A stretch of DNA of 64,000 nt. Origin: Clytia hemisphaerica. Lineage: Eukaryota; Cnidaria; Hydrozoa; Leptothecata; Clytiidae. This document shows positions 33,466-44,900 of this stretch, in pieces. Under the pieces are notes generated by a model, which had not been told where the DNA came from, made no database searches, and worked only from the letters and a program-made list of their open reading frames with translations. Location: NCBI GenBank assembly GCA_902728285.1, contig CACVBU010000743.1, positions 1,268,357-1,332,356 of the forward strand, given 5' to 3'. The position numbers and the translations under genes are program-made. The first letter of the stretch is position 1, and every line of letters begins with the position of its first letter.

Positions 33466-33480
33466 CTCGTGTCCACTGGG
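33466..33480 (-). repeat. Right terminal inverted repeat of the 12.2-kb transposon
   Basis: CTCGTGTCCACTGGG, followed by TA at 33481-33482. One mismatch against the left end. Confidence 0.8.
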
Positions 33481-35109
33481 TAATCACCCTTGCAATGTTC
33501 TTTTTCCAATGTTTGAAACAAATAACGAAAGCTATATACAACATTGACAAGCTTACGTAATCATCCATGACGAGAGAAATCGATTACATCACGCAGAGTA
33601 ACTTTCTTATCTGAAGTCACAGTTAAAACATTAGTGTCAGTACGTCTCAGTACGTCTACTTTGTACTTGTGTGTCGTTTGGTGTTTCGTTTTCACTTTCA
33701 CGTCCTTTGTCATAGTCAATGTCAAGGTTAAAAAGAAAGGAAGGGCCAGAAAGCCACTTATCTTGAAAAAGAGCAACAAAATCCTCAAAGGTCTAGTAGG
33801 AGCATCGGCTGGATTGTTAGTACCAGGAACATGAAACCAAGACTCCCGCCAGGAACAACTTTCCTTATCTTAACAACTGTTTTCCACCCAAGTCTCTTTT
33901 ATACTCTTCATAGTTTGTATCCAGAGGTTTGTCAGGGGTTTGTCCAATATCATTCAATTCTCCTCAATCAGACGTAAAACCATAGGCTGGAAAAAAGATC
34001 GTTTGTAATAATTGATTATATCAATTATGGGCTCCCCTGGCATTGTGTAAATGAATTGGATATCGCTTGGTTCTGATAATCGTCAGTTTATTAAGCGAGA
34101 GGAGTGCAATTAATCGTTAATTGCAGTTAGTGGGCAGGGAGGGGACAATTTTCCCCTCTTTATTATTCCTTTCTCTCCCACGCCCATGTAAAGCAATTCA
34201 ATGCAGAGACTTCTTAACTACTATAACAAAAGAGTCAATTTCTATTACAAAGTGCGTCAGGCAGGTATTACAAAGTGCATTAAGCTCCTTGAAAAGCTCT
34301 TGACATCTCCAGAAATATCTTCCTATCAGTCACACTTGACCTTTTAAAATGGAATTATTATATAGCCAAGTGGCACCAAATGAAATGAAGCAAAAGATGA
34401 CAAATTTATCCCTTAATTAAATCAACACTTTACCTTTTTCATTCGTGCAAAAGGGACAGCTAATTCCATTTTTTATCATTCTCAGACGATCAGGAGTTGT
34501 TGGATATCCTTCAATCTTTCAAGAAATATATTGAGAATTCCGGTTATTTTGACGTTTTTCGAGATTTAAAGTTCGGGCGAAAAATCCGATTTTGGGCTAT
34601 CTCTTTAATTTAATCGAATATTTCAATTTGAGACAGGTAGGCAGACTTCCAGGCTATAATCGGAGCCTTACTGGACCATTTTTGAACTTTTGTCTTAAGT
34701 CTAGCGTTAAAACTCAGAGTTAAAACTCTACCCTTCGAACCTACTTTAGAGCACTTACAAATCGATTGTGGTTTCGAAACTTCCTGGGGAATTTCCCATG
34801 TCTCAAATATTTCTTGAAGGATTGTTGCTGCAATATATCTTCGTGGACTTTATCTATAAAATGCACCATTTTTGTTACTTTCGTTTTCTTATTACCACCT
34901 GCGATGGAGTCACTATTATTAACCGGAGTTGAACAAAAGACTATACGATGTCTTACTCTGGTTCCACGGGGCTATTCGGAGTTCAACTCCGTATGGAATT
35001 TCACTCCGGTTGGAACAATACAAGTATCAATACAGATCAATAAACACAAATTTTCAAAAAGTAGGCCCAGAACCCGGTTCGACACCTAAAGTCCGTGCAG
35101 CCGTCTGAA
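33481..35109. other. Gene-free stretch
   Basis: Overlapping short frames on both strands (33356-33834) have no recognisable motif. Around 34920-35005 several GGAGTT/AACTCC pairs could form small hairpins. Nothing else recognised. Confidence 0.45.
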
Positions 35110-35600
35110 GTTTCAATTTTTCAAAAATGCAGTTGCGCTAAAAAAACATTTAAAGATTCTCCGAATTTCATAAAAGTCTCTGGAAATCTATCAAAACACT
35201 TTACAATTTGTTTTCGCAAGAAAGATATTTCAGCTCCCTAATTGAGCATGCGCTTGAAAAGTTCTGAAATTCTGGGCAGAACATCTTCAAAAAGAAGAGT
35301 GCATCTAGCAATGCGTAGGACCTCAGAATATATAGAACTGTATAAGATGATTGATGGTAAATTATTATCTTTATGTGGCATTCTCACGATGAAAAAGGGA
35401 AAGGCGTCCCTCTTGTCAAACAATTTGTAGCGAAAGAGGATATTTTCAATGCTTATATCTAGATCCAAAAACGTTGCATGTGTTCCATGATGTTCAACTT
35501 TCAACTGTAGCTCTTCCGGATATATATCATTATAACATGAGAAAAAATCAACTCTATCATTAATAGTGCAAAGGTACGGTAGTTTGTTAGGGCCATACAC
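35110..35600 (-). pseudogene. Reverse-transcriptase C-terminal fragment, copy 2
   Basis: A 120-codon open frame with YPEELQLKVE, HATFLDLDISIEN, YKLFDKRDAFPFFIVRMPHK and SSIYSEVLRIARC. This pattern is familiar from the region after the catalytic core in reverse transcriptases of invertebrate retroelements, possibly Penelope-like. The catalytic core itself is absent, so the copy is 5'-truncated. The DNA of its 3' part (35110-35400) is closely related to 6417-6745. The class assignment is tentative. Confidence 0.55.
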
Positions 35601-35650
35601 AAAACATATATAATTAGCTAACTAAATGACTCAAAACGCAATATTTTAAT

Positions 35651-35795
35651 GACTTAGCGTACTAACTCGACTTAGCGTACTAACTCCACTTAGTGTGCTA
35701 ACTCGACTTAGCGTACTAACTCGACTTAGCGTACTAACTCCACTTAGTGTGCTAACTCCACTTAGCGCGCTAACTTGACTTAGCGTACTAAACTC
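35651..35795 (+). repeat. 18-bp minisatellite, about 8 copies
   Basis: Unit GACTTAGCGTACTAACTC with variants CACTTAGTGTGCTAACTC. Eight consecutive units. Because 18 is a multiple of three, the minus strand stays open and encodes repeated STLSRV. It ends about 200 bp before the start codon of the SAM gene. Confidence 0.85.
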
Positions 35796-35992
35796 GATTT
35801 TGGCGGGAAAATACACGAGGTTATAAACACATCCACTGAAATGTTTACCATGACGTAATACTCTCAAACTGCCGAGTTTGATTGGCTCATTTCACAAAAT
35901 AATATTTGAAAACAATCCGCTGAACTGAGATGGTGTGCTGAGATCAGGAGATTCCATTCCATCTGGAACCAGCCAGTCAGCAGCTATCAGCT

Positions 35993-38900
35993 ATGGAGGG
36001 AATCAATAACAATGAGGTAGATACTTGTACTTTTTCCTTCTGCTACTCTGTCTTAAGTTATTTTTTAAAGTTCTTACAACCAGGCTAGGTTACAGCAGAT
36101 TTAAAGTGATTAAAAATCAATTTTATCTCATTAACTACCTGGTTGGGGAATTTTTTATTTTTCATGAAATAATTTATATAATGGATAATTTATATAATGG
36201 ATATACACAAAAGACTTACTAGGGTACCCGCCCTGCGGGTGCGTGGGACTGAACTGAAAGGGTTAACAATTTGAAAATTGTTTTCCCCAACCAGGTAGTT
36301 AATGTATAATGACATGATTGATTTTCAATCATAGAGCCTTAGATTACTAGGTATTCAGTTAGGCTTTTACCTTCATCGAGTGAGGAGCTATTTTATAGAA
36401 GTTAATATGACTGCTAATCGAAATTAATCGAAAATAATTGAACGATTAAAATTCGATTATCAAATATAATCGATGATTAATCAAAGTTATAAAGAAATTC
36501 AATGCAATTACAAATGGATCACCTTCGATTACCGTTCGGGACCATCCATATACCGTAAGATGCTCTAATACCAACCCCCAGGTTCTAATTCCGACATTGT
36601 CGTAAAAAACAGACAACTTTTTTTGCAATTAAAATTTCTTGCAAAAACTATTTAAAAATTGTTTTTATTTTGAATAATTCAGTTTATGACATGAAATTCA
36701 AGTTTTTCGCAAAAAAAATAATCATTTTTCTAGCATTCGATTTTAGAGCAGGGGAGTCAGAGTCAGTATTAGAACATCCTACGGTAGTACGTACGCAGTG
36801 AAGCTGAAGGGGGAGAGGGGGTTTAGCAAAAGCGTACATCTATTGTTTGAATGACATCATTTCTATTGTTCTCTGCGTATACAAGGGGGAGGGGGTATCA
36901 AATTTTGGAAAATTTTTGCGTACATACGATATGGATGGCCCCTTCGACTCCCTTCGATTACTATTCGATCACTTTTTCGATTAGTATAAGATTACTTTCA
37001 ATCCTCAATTCTTGATATTCATAACTATATTATAGTGAGGTTATAACTCGCACTATGACAGATGAATTTTTGAAGCCTTCATTCGCGCTACGGCACTTTT
37101 CTACAGGCTATTTACATATTTGTAAGTATTATCGAGCATAATCGAAGCTAAAGGAATACAATCGAATTTAATCGAACTGTAAACTAATCGAATATAATCG
37201 AATTAACAGTGAAAAAATGTAAATATTCTATTAGTATTCGATTAGATTCAATAATTGAATTTTAATCGTTCAATTAACTTTGATTGACTTTGATTGACTT
37301 CGATTAATTGGATAATCGAAATCTTCGATTGATATCGCCTGGAAAACATAGTACCAGAAATCAAATTTTATTGGCCAGTGTTGTCGTTGGTATCAAAATT
37401 TTTAAATTGATCTTGCTGTTGGTATCGGAATTTTGTTGACCTTTATCTTAACTGTGTCAGAATTCTGCTAAAGAATACACCTATTTCCTATTAGCAGATT
37501 CATGCAAAAGTCACGAAAAAACGTCGAGTAAACAAACTTTGATTGGCGGAGGCATGCAAAGATTACCTCATACTCTGGACATTTTGAAAAATATGCTTGT
37601 ATATGCAATATTTCAGCCAATCAGAGACTTCCTCGACGTTTTTCGTGACTTTTTTACATGAATCCGCTAATAGGAAATACGTGTATTCAAATTAGGTATC
37701 AGAAATTCCAGTAATTTTTTTGTTGCTTTTGTTTCGGAAATTGCGTGTCGTCCACTAGGGGGGTAACGGACTATAACTGGAACGGGCCATTAAAATCAAT
37801 AGAGCGTGGTTTACATCAACTACAGTCAGATCAAAAGCTATCAAACAGTGTCTCTAAAAAATTATGCAATCAGGGATTTTGTGTCTCGATAAGTAATCTT
37901 TTACAGTGCGTATATTAATTATTTTGTTGAATCATCGAGTAATCCAGTGTAATCCAGGGGGTAAAATTACTTTAATTGATCTAGCGATCGAAGTCCCTGG
38001 TTGGGAATCTTTATTTTTTGACTGATGATGGATGAAGGTATGTACAACGAGTGTGCCAAATTTCAAAATCCCAACCAGGGACTTCTTCCAAAAATGAAGG
38101 AAATGTAAATAAGAAGATTTCAACCAACGAAGGAGCATGTTCAAATATGGAAACAGTAATAAACATCCTTCCATCAACTTTTCTCTCCCCACGGAATAAA
38201 GCACAAAATTGCGGCAATTCATTAAAAATTCTAATTCCTAAAGGCTAGTTTACACTGAGCCGTAAAATTGACAAGATTGTGGAGCAAGATTAGTTTTAAT
38301 GAAAATGGGGCGTGGCAGCACGGGGCGTTGGGGTGGTGAGGTGGTGAAAGGGAGAAGAAAAGGGTGCTGATAGTGTAAATAAAGCCTACCGCATGTGAAT
38401 TATTCCTCCCCAGGCTCCGTTGTACTTACTTTCATTTTCTCACTCGCGCTGTCAACAAAGTCATAAGGGAATTGAAAAGTCTTGTTATTTGTTGGACTCT
38501 TTGCGGTTTTAATACACAGCCTCTGGAATATGGTTTGTTTACATTTAATGAATCCACAGTAGCTTCTCTCCATCATTTATCTTTTTTTTCCGTGTGAACG
38601 TTTGTTTATATTTTTTTAGAGACACTTGTTTGATAGCTTTTGATCTGACTGAACTAACTGTCATCGGCTCGAACTTGAGATGAGTGGTCATATCATGGGA
38701 TGGTTGACTTTCTGGTCTGTATTTTCACTTACTGCTAAGTCTCTCTTGACAACAAGTTTGTTGGAACTACCTGGAGGTCCTACCGTCAATTGGGGTTACT
38801 TTCATAAGTGAGCCGATTGTCGTGCCCAAAAAAAGATTTTCTTCAATTTCTCGAGTGTTACTCATATTTCATTCAGGAATTTTTGCTCTATTCTTTCGCT

Positions 38901-41900
38901 CGCTCTTTCATTCGTTTACTCGTTCTTTCGTTCGTTCTTTTGTTCGTTCATTCGCTCGTTTTTCAGGATCTTTTCCATCAATGTCTTTCATCATCAGGTA
39001 GGTCCAATCAGCATCCAACTTGTTTTCTGTGAGATTTGCGACTATGTTAATTGAATGACTTTGGATGTTTCGGTAAAATGATGGCCGAATTGCTGGCCCA
39101 TGTTTTATCAGACTGTCCCAAGTTAGAGCCGTTGACGATATTGCAGTGTGCAATAGGACTGTGTGATATCAGTAGAAATTAAATTAAGGAAGCTGCTAAT
39201 TTCTCTCTATTCATTCCGAGAAAAATCTTTTGTTTAATTTGTTTTCAAATCTGTAACATCAAATCTTTGTGGAGATATCACACTGGTGGAAACAATCAAT
39301 CTTATCACCATATTTTCTAATTACAAAAAAAATTATTGCAACAATAGCTCTATCACACTGGTGGAAACCACGCTTAGCTAATTGATATCAATCGATCAAT
39401 TACCGTTGTTAGACAAAACTGCTAGCGTCAGCACCCCTTTGGGTTGGGGGGTTACAGCCTAAATTTTACCAAAAAAGGAGGGGGCTGGAAGTACGTACCC
39501 CTTGTTGGGGGGACCTATGCACTTTAGGGGAGCTAAAATCTCATCACTTAGTGTTGGGGCTGAATAATTCAACTTAATAGTTGGCTTCAATTTCTCAAAC
39601 TGAAGCTCGTAAACCTGAAAAATGTTTGCGTTTTTATATATTTTAGATCATTCAATTTCTTGAAGAAGCAAAAGTGGGGGAAGTTGTGATCGAGAAATTC
39701 AAGTGTGCCAAGGTAAATTAATTTTATTTGTGGATTTTAGGAATTCCTATTTCTGAGGTTTCTTTGTTATATTTGATTTTTCCACACAATAGTGTGATGT
39801 CCAATATTTCTGTCCACTTTTGACAATTATTTTCTTATCTTCGAAACGAAAATAACTTTATTTATTTACTATTTTTCCGAAAATGAGAACACGAGTAAGT
39901 CAAAGGGAAAAGAAATTGAAACATATGTAGTTTAACTCGAGACAGCTTTCACACTTTATCTTATAGTAAATGTCGAAGGAGAAGCCCTCAAACGAAAACA
40001 AAATACACCATACTTTCGATACTCCTATAATAAAAATAATAAAAAGTATAAATTATTTTCAACTAACATAACACTTTGCATAAAAGTCAGTCAGTGACAG
40101 ATAAAGCATCTTCCACACTTCTCTTTAAATAAATATTGTTTTCATTCTTCTGACCATCAGTAATAGGTTTCAATTAAAACGAGTAAACCACTTTCTTTGA
40201 ACCTCTTCTTTATGATAAAACACTTCGAATTTCGTTCTCCCCCGGACAAAAACTTTCGAACCCCGGTGGTCAAAATTGGGTGCCCAGACTGCCTCTGAAA
40301 ACTGGGCTGTTTGAAAGAAACCGTAAGGAGTGGAATTTCGAAAATCAGATTAATCACGTCTTGTATGCACCCTCGCAATCTTGGAAATCATATAAATTGC
40401 AATTTGTAAATACTGTATCACGTTTGACGACTGTGCACCCTAGCACGTTCAACATCAGAATAAACTAAATTTGTGAATGAAGTGTTTTAAAGACTGTGCG
40501 CCCTCGCACGAACATGTGATTTCATTACTTTACTTGATACATAGAATAATCAACGTAACTATTATCGAATTATGACCTGTAACCTTTACGAGGAAAGTTG
40601 CTAGAAGTTACATGTTTGAGGCTAAGTTCGACGTGTGATTAAAACTATTTTTGGCTACCCTTTTGATTAGCACGCGAAACTCTTGAAATCTGAATAGTTT
40701 ACGGAACGCTCATTTTGGTCAAAGTCTACATTTTTCAAAACGCCTCAACTAATTTACGGAACGCCAACTCTTTCGGCAAAACAATTTTCTCTCAAACCGT
40801 AAATAAATTCATTTATTTTCTTATCTTCAAAACGAAACTAACTTTATTTATTTACTATTTTTTCGAAAATGAGAACACGAGTAAGTCAAAGGGAAAAGAA
40901 ATTGAAACATATGTAGTTTAACTCGAGACAGCTTTCACACTTTATCTTATAGTAAATGTCAAAGGAGAAGCCTGTAAACTAAGAGCATGTGTGAGAGAGA
41001 CGCCGTGAAGGTTGACAGGTTTGACTTATACGCCTAGGTTTCTAGAGATAAACAATAAACTATCAATATCCTCTGATATATACTTATTCTTTACACACCA
41101 ACTGTTTTCCATCTACCATGTTTTGAATCAATCTATCTTTCACGCCCATATTGGCAGCAGCCGATGCTCCACCGGATCGTAAGCTGTGTAAGCCATATAA
41201 TTTCGAATTCAACCCAATACTTTCAATGTTAACACGAATTGATCTCTTATCGAAGAATAGCTAATCGGAACGTCCTTTTTTCGAAGAGTTTGTCGCTTGG
41301 TGCTACTTATGGCCCTGAAAATAAATTCATCAGAAAGAGCATTAATACCGACTCTATTGATATACTGTATCAAATTCATAATTGGACAGAGCTCAGTATT
41401 AGTTCTGGCAATCATAACCCAGTGACCTTCACGGTAAACGTCAGTTTTACTTTTCTCAATGAATATCATAGCATAGTCTTGAAAAAATTTTGTCCGACCT
41501 TCTGATATTTTGGCACTCGGAGAATCTCAAAAACCCAGCGAAGGAGAGTATCATAATAACTTTCATACGTAAGCTCTTGATGGATAATTTTTTACTCAAG
41601 AAACGACAAGCTATAGATAATTGCTCTACCGTTAAAGCCAATTAATTTTTAGGCTTATGTTTTGATATACGTTTAATTGCCTCTAAAACATGTTTTACCA
41701 TTGAATTGCCTGTGAAATTTACATTTATGAGAGAATGGAAATACTTGATTGCGGACACTGTTGCCTCTATTGATGTGAAAGATTTGCCATTCTGAAAAGA
41801 AGCTACAATAAAAAGAATAATGTATTGCACTTTCGTCGGAAGAGGATTAATCTCTCGAAATTTGCTGCACCATTCTAACCACTTCTTAAAATAACAATTA

Positions 41901-44900
41901 TATTTTTTCAATGTATTTGGTGCTCTCGACTGAGTAATAAGATTGGGAATCATAGTAACAATATCTTTTAAGTTCTGGTCCTGAACATCAAATTGAGATT
42001 GTATTCCTCGAGACAGTATCGTGTCTAAATAAAACAATAACATTCTCACTGAGATTAGTCTTTCTCTATCCTCAAGACATAAATTGGGTTATCGTAATGT
42101 TCACTCCCCAATAAAGAATGCTTAAATTCTCCTAAAAGGAACAATTTTGAGCTAGATGAAAAGAATTTGTAATCTTTAATAAAATCCTTGAAATTTTGAT
42201 TATAATCTACTAGAAAAGGCCAAAATACAGCAGATGGCCAATACGGTACAATAAGAACACCCTTTACGGGTCCTTTACAAGCTAAAAAATGCTTAACACA
42301 TTTCGCTATCAGATATGTTGGGGGAACCATTAGACAAACTTCGCCTGACCAGTCAAAAGAGAATGCATCAACCCTCATAGTTCCTGGGCACCAATACTTT
42401 GAACAAAAACGTTGACATTTCGCATTTTTATTATCTGCAAAAAGGTCTAGAGAGAATGGGCCCCACTTCTTTTGAATGTATTCAAAAAACTCTGATGATA
42501 TAACCCAATCATCGTAATCTATACTTTTACTAATTTCGTCCGATAGGCTATTTAAGTCCCTAGAGATCCAAGTGACTTTAAGCTTTATCCCTTTTTCTCT
42601 ACAAAATTCATATATGCTAGTAGCGAGTTGTTGTAGATTAAGTTTATTGCTCCCAACTCTTACAATAATAGCGGCACTAAAATGATCTGTGTGCCACAAC
42701 AAGTTTCTGCCTTTTATAAGCACATCAAAAGATTGAATAGCATGTAGAATAGCCAATAGCTCCCTGAAGGTAGAATTTTCACTCTTCTCCTCGAAATTCA
42801 AATTGCGATAGCAAATGTGTTGTTGAAATATGGCTCCTATTCCCGTGCTACTTGCGTCTGAGTATACTTTTACAAAAGGAACTTCGTATTTGATAATGGG
42901 TCTATTGTTTAGTTCTCTAACATTCAGTTTCCAAAAAAGCAACTCATGAATAACATTGTGTAAAGATAAGATACTGAATTTTCTATCCCATGAGACTCTG
43001 CTTTCAATTGCTTTGTATAAAAAACGTGTTTTTAACCTTACAATCGCTCCCAAAACGAACTTTGTTGAAATAATCTTTCCAGCAAAACAAGCGAGTAATC
43101 TAGCTGTCACATTCTTTGGAGAGTCAAGAATATCGTTTATGGATGCGAGAATAGAAGAGATACGGTGCTCTGTGATCGAGTAAGTTTTCTTTGTGAAGTC
43201 TAAAATAATACCCAACCATTCCATAGAAGTAGACGGTTCCCACTGAGATTTCTCAGTATTAGCTATGAATCCTGATGAATTTAAAGACTTTTTGACAAAA
43301 TCCGAGTTTTCTTTAGCCCTTTCGTCTGAATATTCTATCCCCATACCATCGTCTAGGAAACAAGCAATTTTTATAGAAAAAGATCTCCAATATTTAACGA
43401 GAACTCTAACCACTTTCGTGAAAATAAAGGGAGCCGAAGTTAAACCAAAAGGGAGGACTGTGTATTGAAAATACTTTTTTGAGCCGTCCTTGAATGTCCA
43501 AGAAAATCCAAGAAATTTTTGAAAACTTTTGTGAATATCTATATGAAAATAACCGCTCTTCAGATCGAATTTGAATAGATATGCCTCTGAATCCGAATCT
43601 ATAAAATCTTCAAATATTTTCCAGTCGTCAAATTTGATCTTTTCTTTCCAAACAATTCATTGAGATAGCTCAAGTCTAAAATTAGTCTCTTTTTGCCTCT
43701 TGAATTGTATGCTACAGATAAAGGGCTCGTACAGTAAGGCTTGTCTCTGTTGTCTACTTCACAAACAAAGTCATTTCTAATTAGATCAAGAATAGATTCT
43801 TCAACAAATTCGTTTTCGGCTAAAGCTTTTTTGTTGTTTTTCATGTCATAAGAAGGAGGCATGTATCTAAATGGTATACAATAACCAAATTTGATAATAT
43901 TGAGAATAAATTCGTTAGCTTTCAAAGTGGATTTCCAAAAGTGTGAATGCCTCTTTAAACTACCCTTAACCTTTAACTTAGGTTGAGAAATATTAACATC
44001 TTCCATACCTTTCCTATTAGGGCACGAATGTCTCCAATGGCCAATCTGACCGCACTCGAAGCAACCATTGACGGGATGTATTGGATTCTGCAAAGATACG
44101 ATTCTTGGAGAGGTTGCTTGCTGTGGAATAAAAAATCGTGGTCGTTGAAACGATGGAGGTACCTGATTGAAATTCTGTTGGAATGATGGCACCCGATTTT
44201 GCTGAAAAGGCTGCAACTGAAGTTGTTGACGATATTGATGTGTACGAGTTGTGTTTGACCTGGACTGCTGCTTCTTTTTCTGCAACGCTCTACTCTCGGC
44301 TTGACGGATACGTTTATCGTCATCGCTATCAGATGCTAGTTCGTCCTGTACGTATTCATCTACAGTGGCCCAACCGCCCGGAGATTTATCTGCAATACGG
44401 ATTACTTTCTGACGTTTTGAGATTTTCTCTTCGATGTCTTCTAGACGACTGGCCAACCTTTTCTTCGAACCAGCTGCAGAAAGGTCCCTGGCTTCGTCAA
44501 TTGACTCTCTGATATCTTCCAAGAAATTATAATTTAGCCTGTTGTTTTTGTATTTAAAAAGAATCTCTGATTTTGCCTTCTTTCCTTTACTGGAAAGTTG
44601 GATGTCCATTTTCCTTTTGATATCCTGTGTATCCTCTATCAGAGAAATTAAATTTTGTTGAAAAGCACCAATCTGAGCCCAAGGATTCTGTGAAGGATCA
44701 AAAGCAGGGATAAAAGTGTGATCACCTGTTTCACTTGTGGTGCTTGTGTCCTCTGTGTTTGTAGACATCTCTAAAAGAGGGTTTTTCGACTTCTGGCCCT
44801 TCTTTGTTTTCTTTGGAGGACGGTTCTCGTCTGCCATGATTCTGGTTCTGCTCATCAAGTTGCTAGAAGTTACTTGTTTGAGGCTAAGTTCGACGTGTGA

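Larger units (their letters stand above)
21246..33480 (+). mobile_element. 12.2-kb CACTA-like DNA transposon carrying kinase, transposase and DUF4806-type genes
   Basis: Left end CCCAGTGGGCACGAG (21246-21260) and right end CTCGTGTCCACTGGG (33466-33480) are reverse complements with one mismatch. TA lies immediately outside both ends (21244-21245, 33481-33482) and is the likely target duplication. Both subterminal regions are rich in short GACGTC/AGACATC words (left 21325-21400; right 33340-33470), the subterminal repeat pattern usual for CACTA elements. Cargo, in order: protein kinase (minus, 22292-24188), transposase (plus, 25548-27497), 15-exon DUF4806-type gene (plus, 27709-32893). The transposase frame is intact; the kinase has a one-base frame break. 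Older small MITEs sit inside it at 21490-21641, about 23386-23700 and 24969-25108. The element could be autonomous or recently so. Confidence 0.8.
36405..37345. repeat. TTCGATT-rich dispersed repeat, copy 3, interrupted by nested MITEs
   Basis: 36405-36537 and 36943-37345 are dense in ATCGAA/TTCGAT words, ending CTTCGATTGATATCGCCTGG, like the blocks at 5340 and 23585. The GGGGCCATCC-type MITE at 36538-36942 sits between them, with TTC on both sides (36535-36537 and 36943-36945), so it inserted into this block. Confidence 0.6.

Noticed and set aside
33561-33834. Overlapping opposite-strand frames right of the transposon
   Set aside because: Hydrophobic or basic low-complexity translations without motifs. 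One is the shadow of the other.
35646-35867. Minus-strand frame with repeated STLSRV/STLSGV
   Set aside because: Direct consequence of the 18-bp minisatellite.
39277-39368. Two 17-bp direct copies of ATCACACTGGTGGAAAC as a target duplication
   Set aside because: Only 58 bp lies between them and that sequence shows no element structure. Probably a local duplication.
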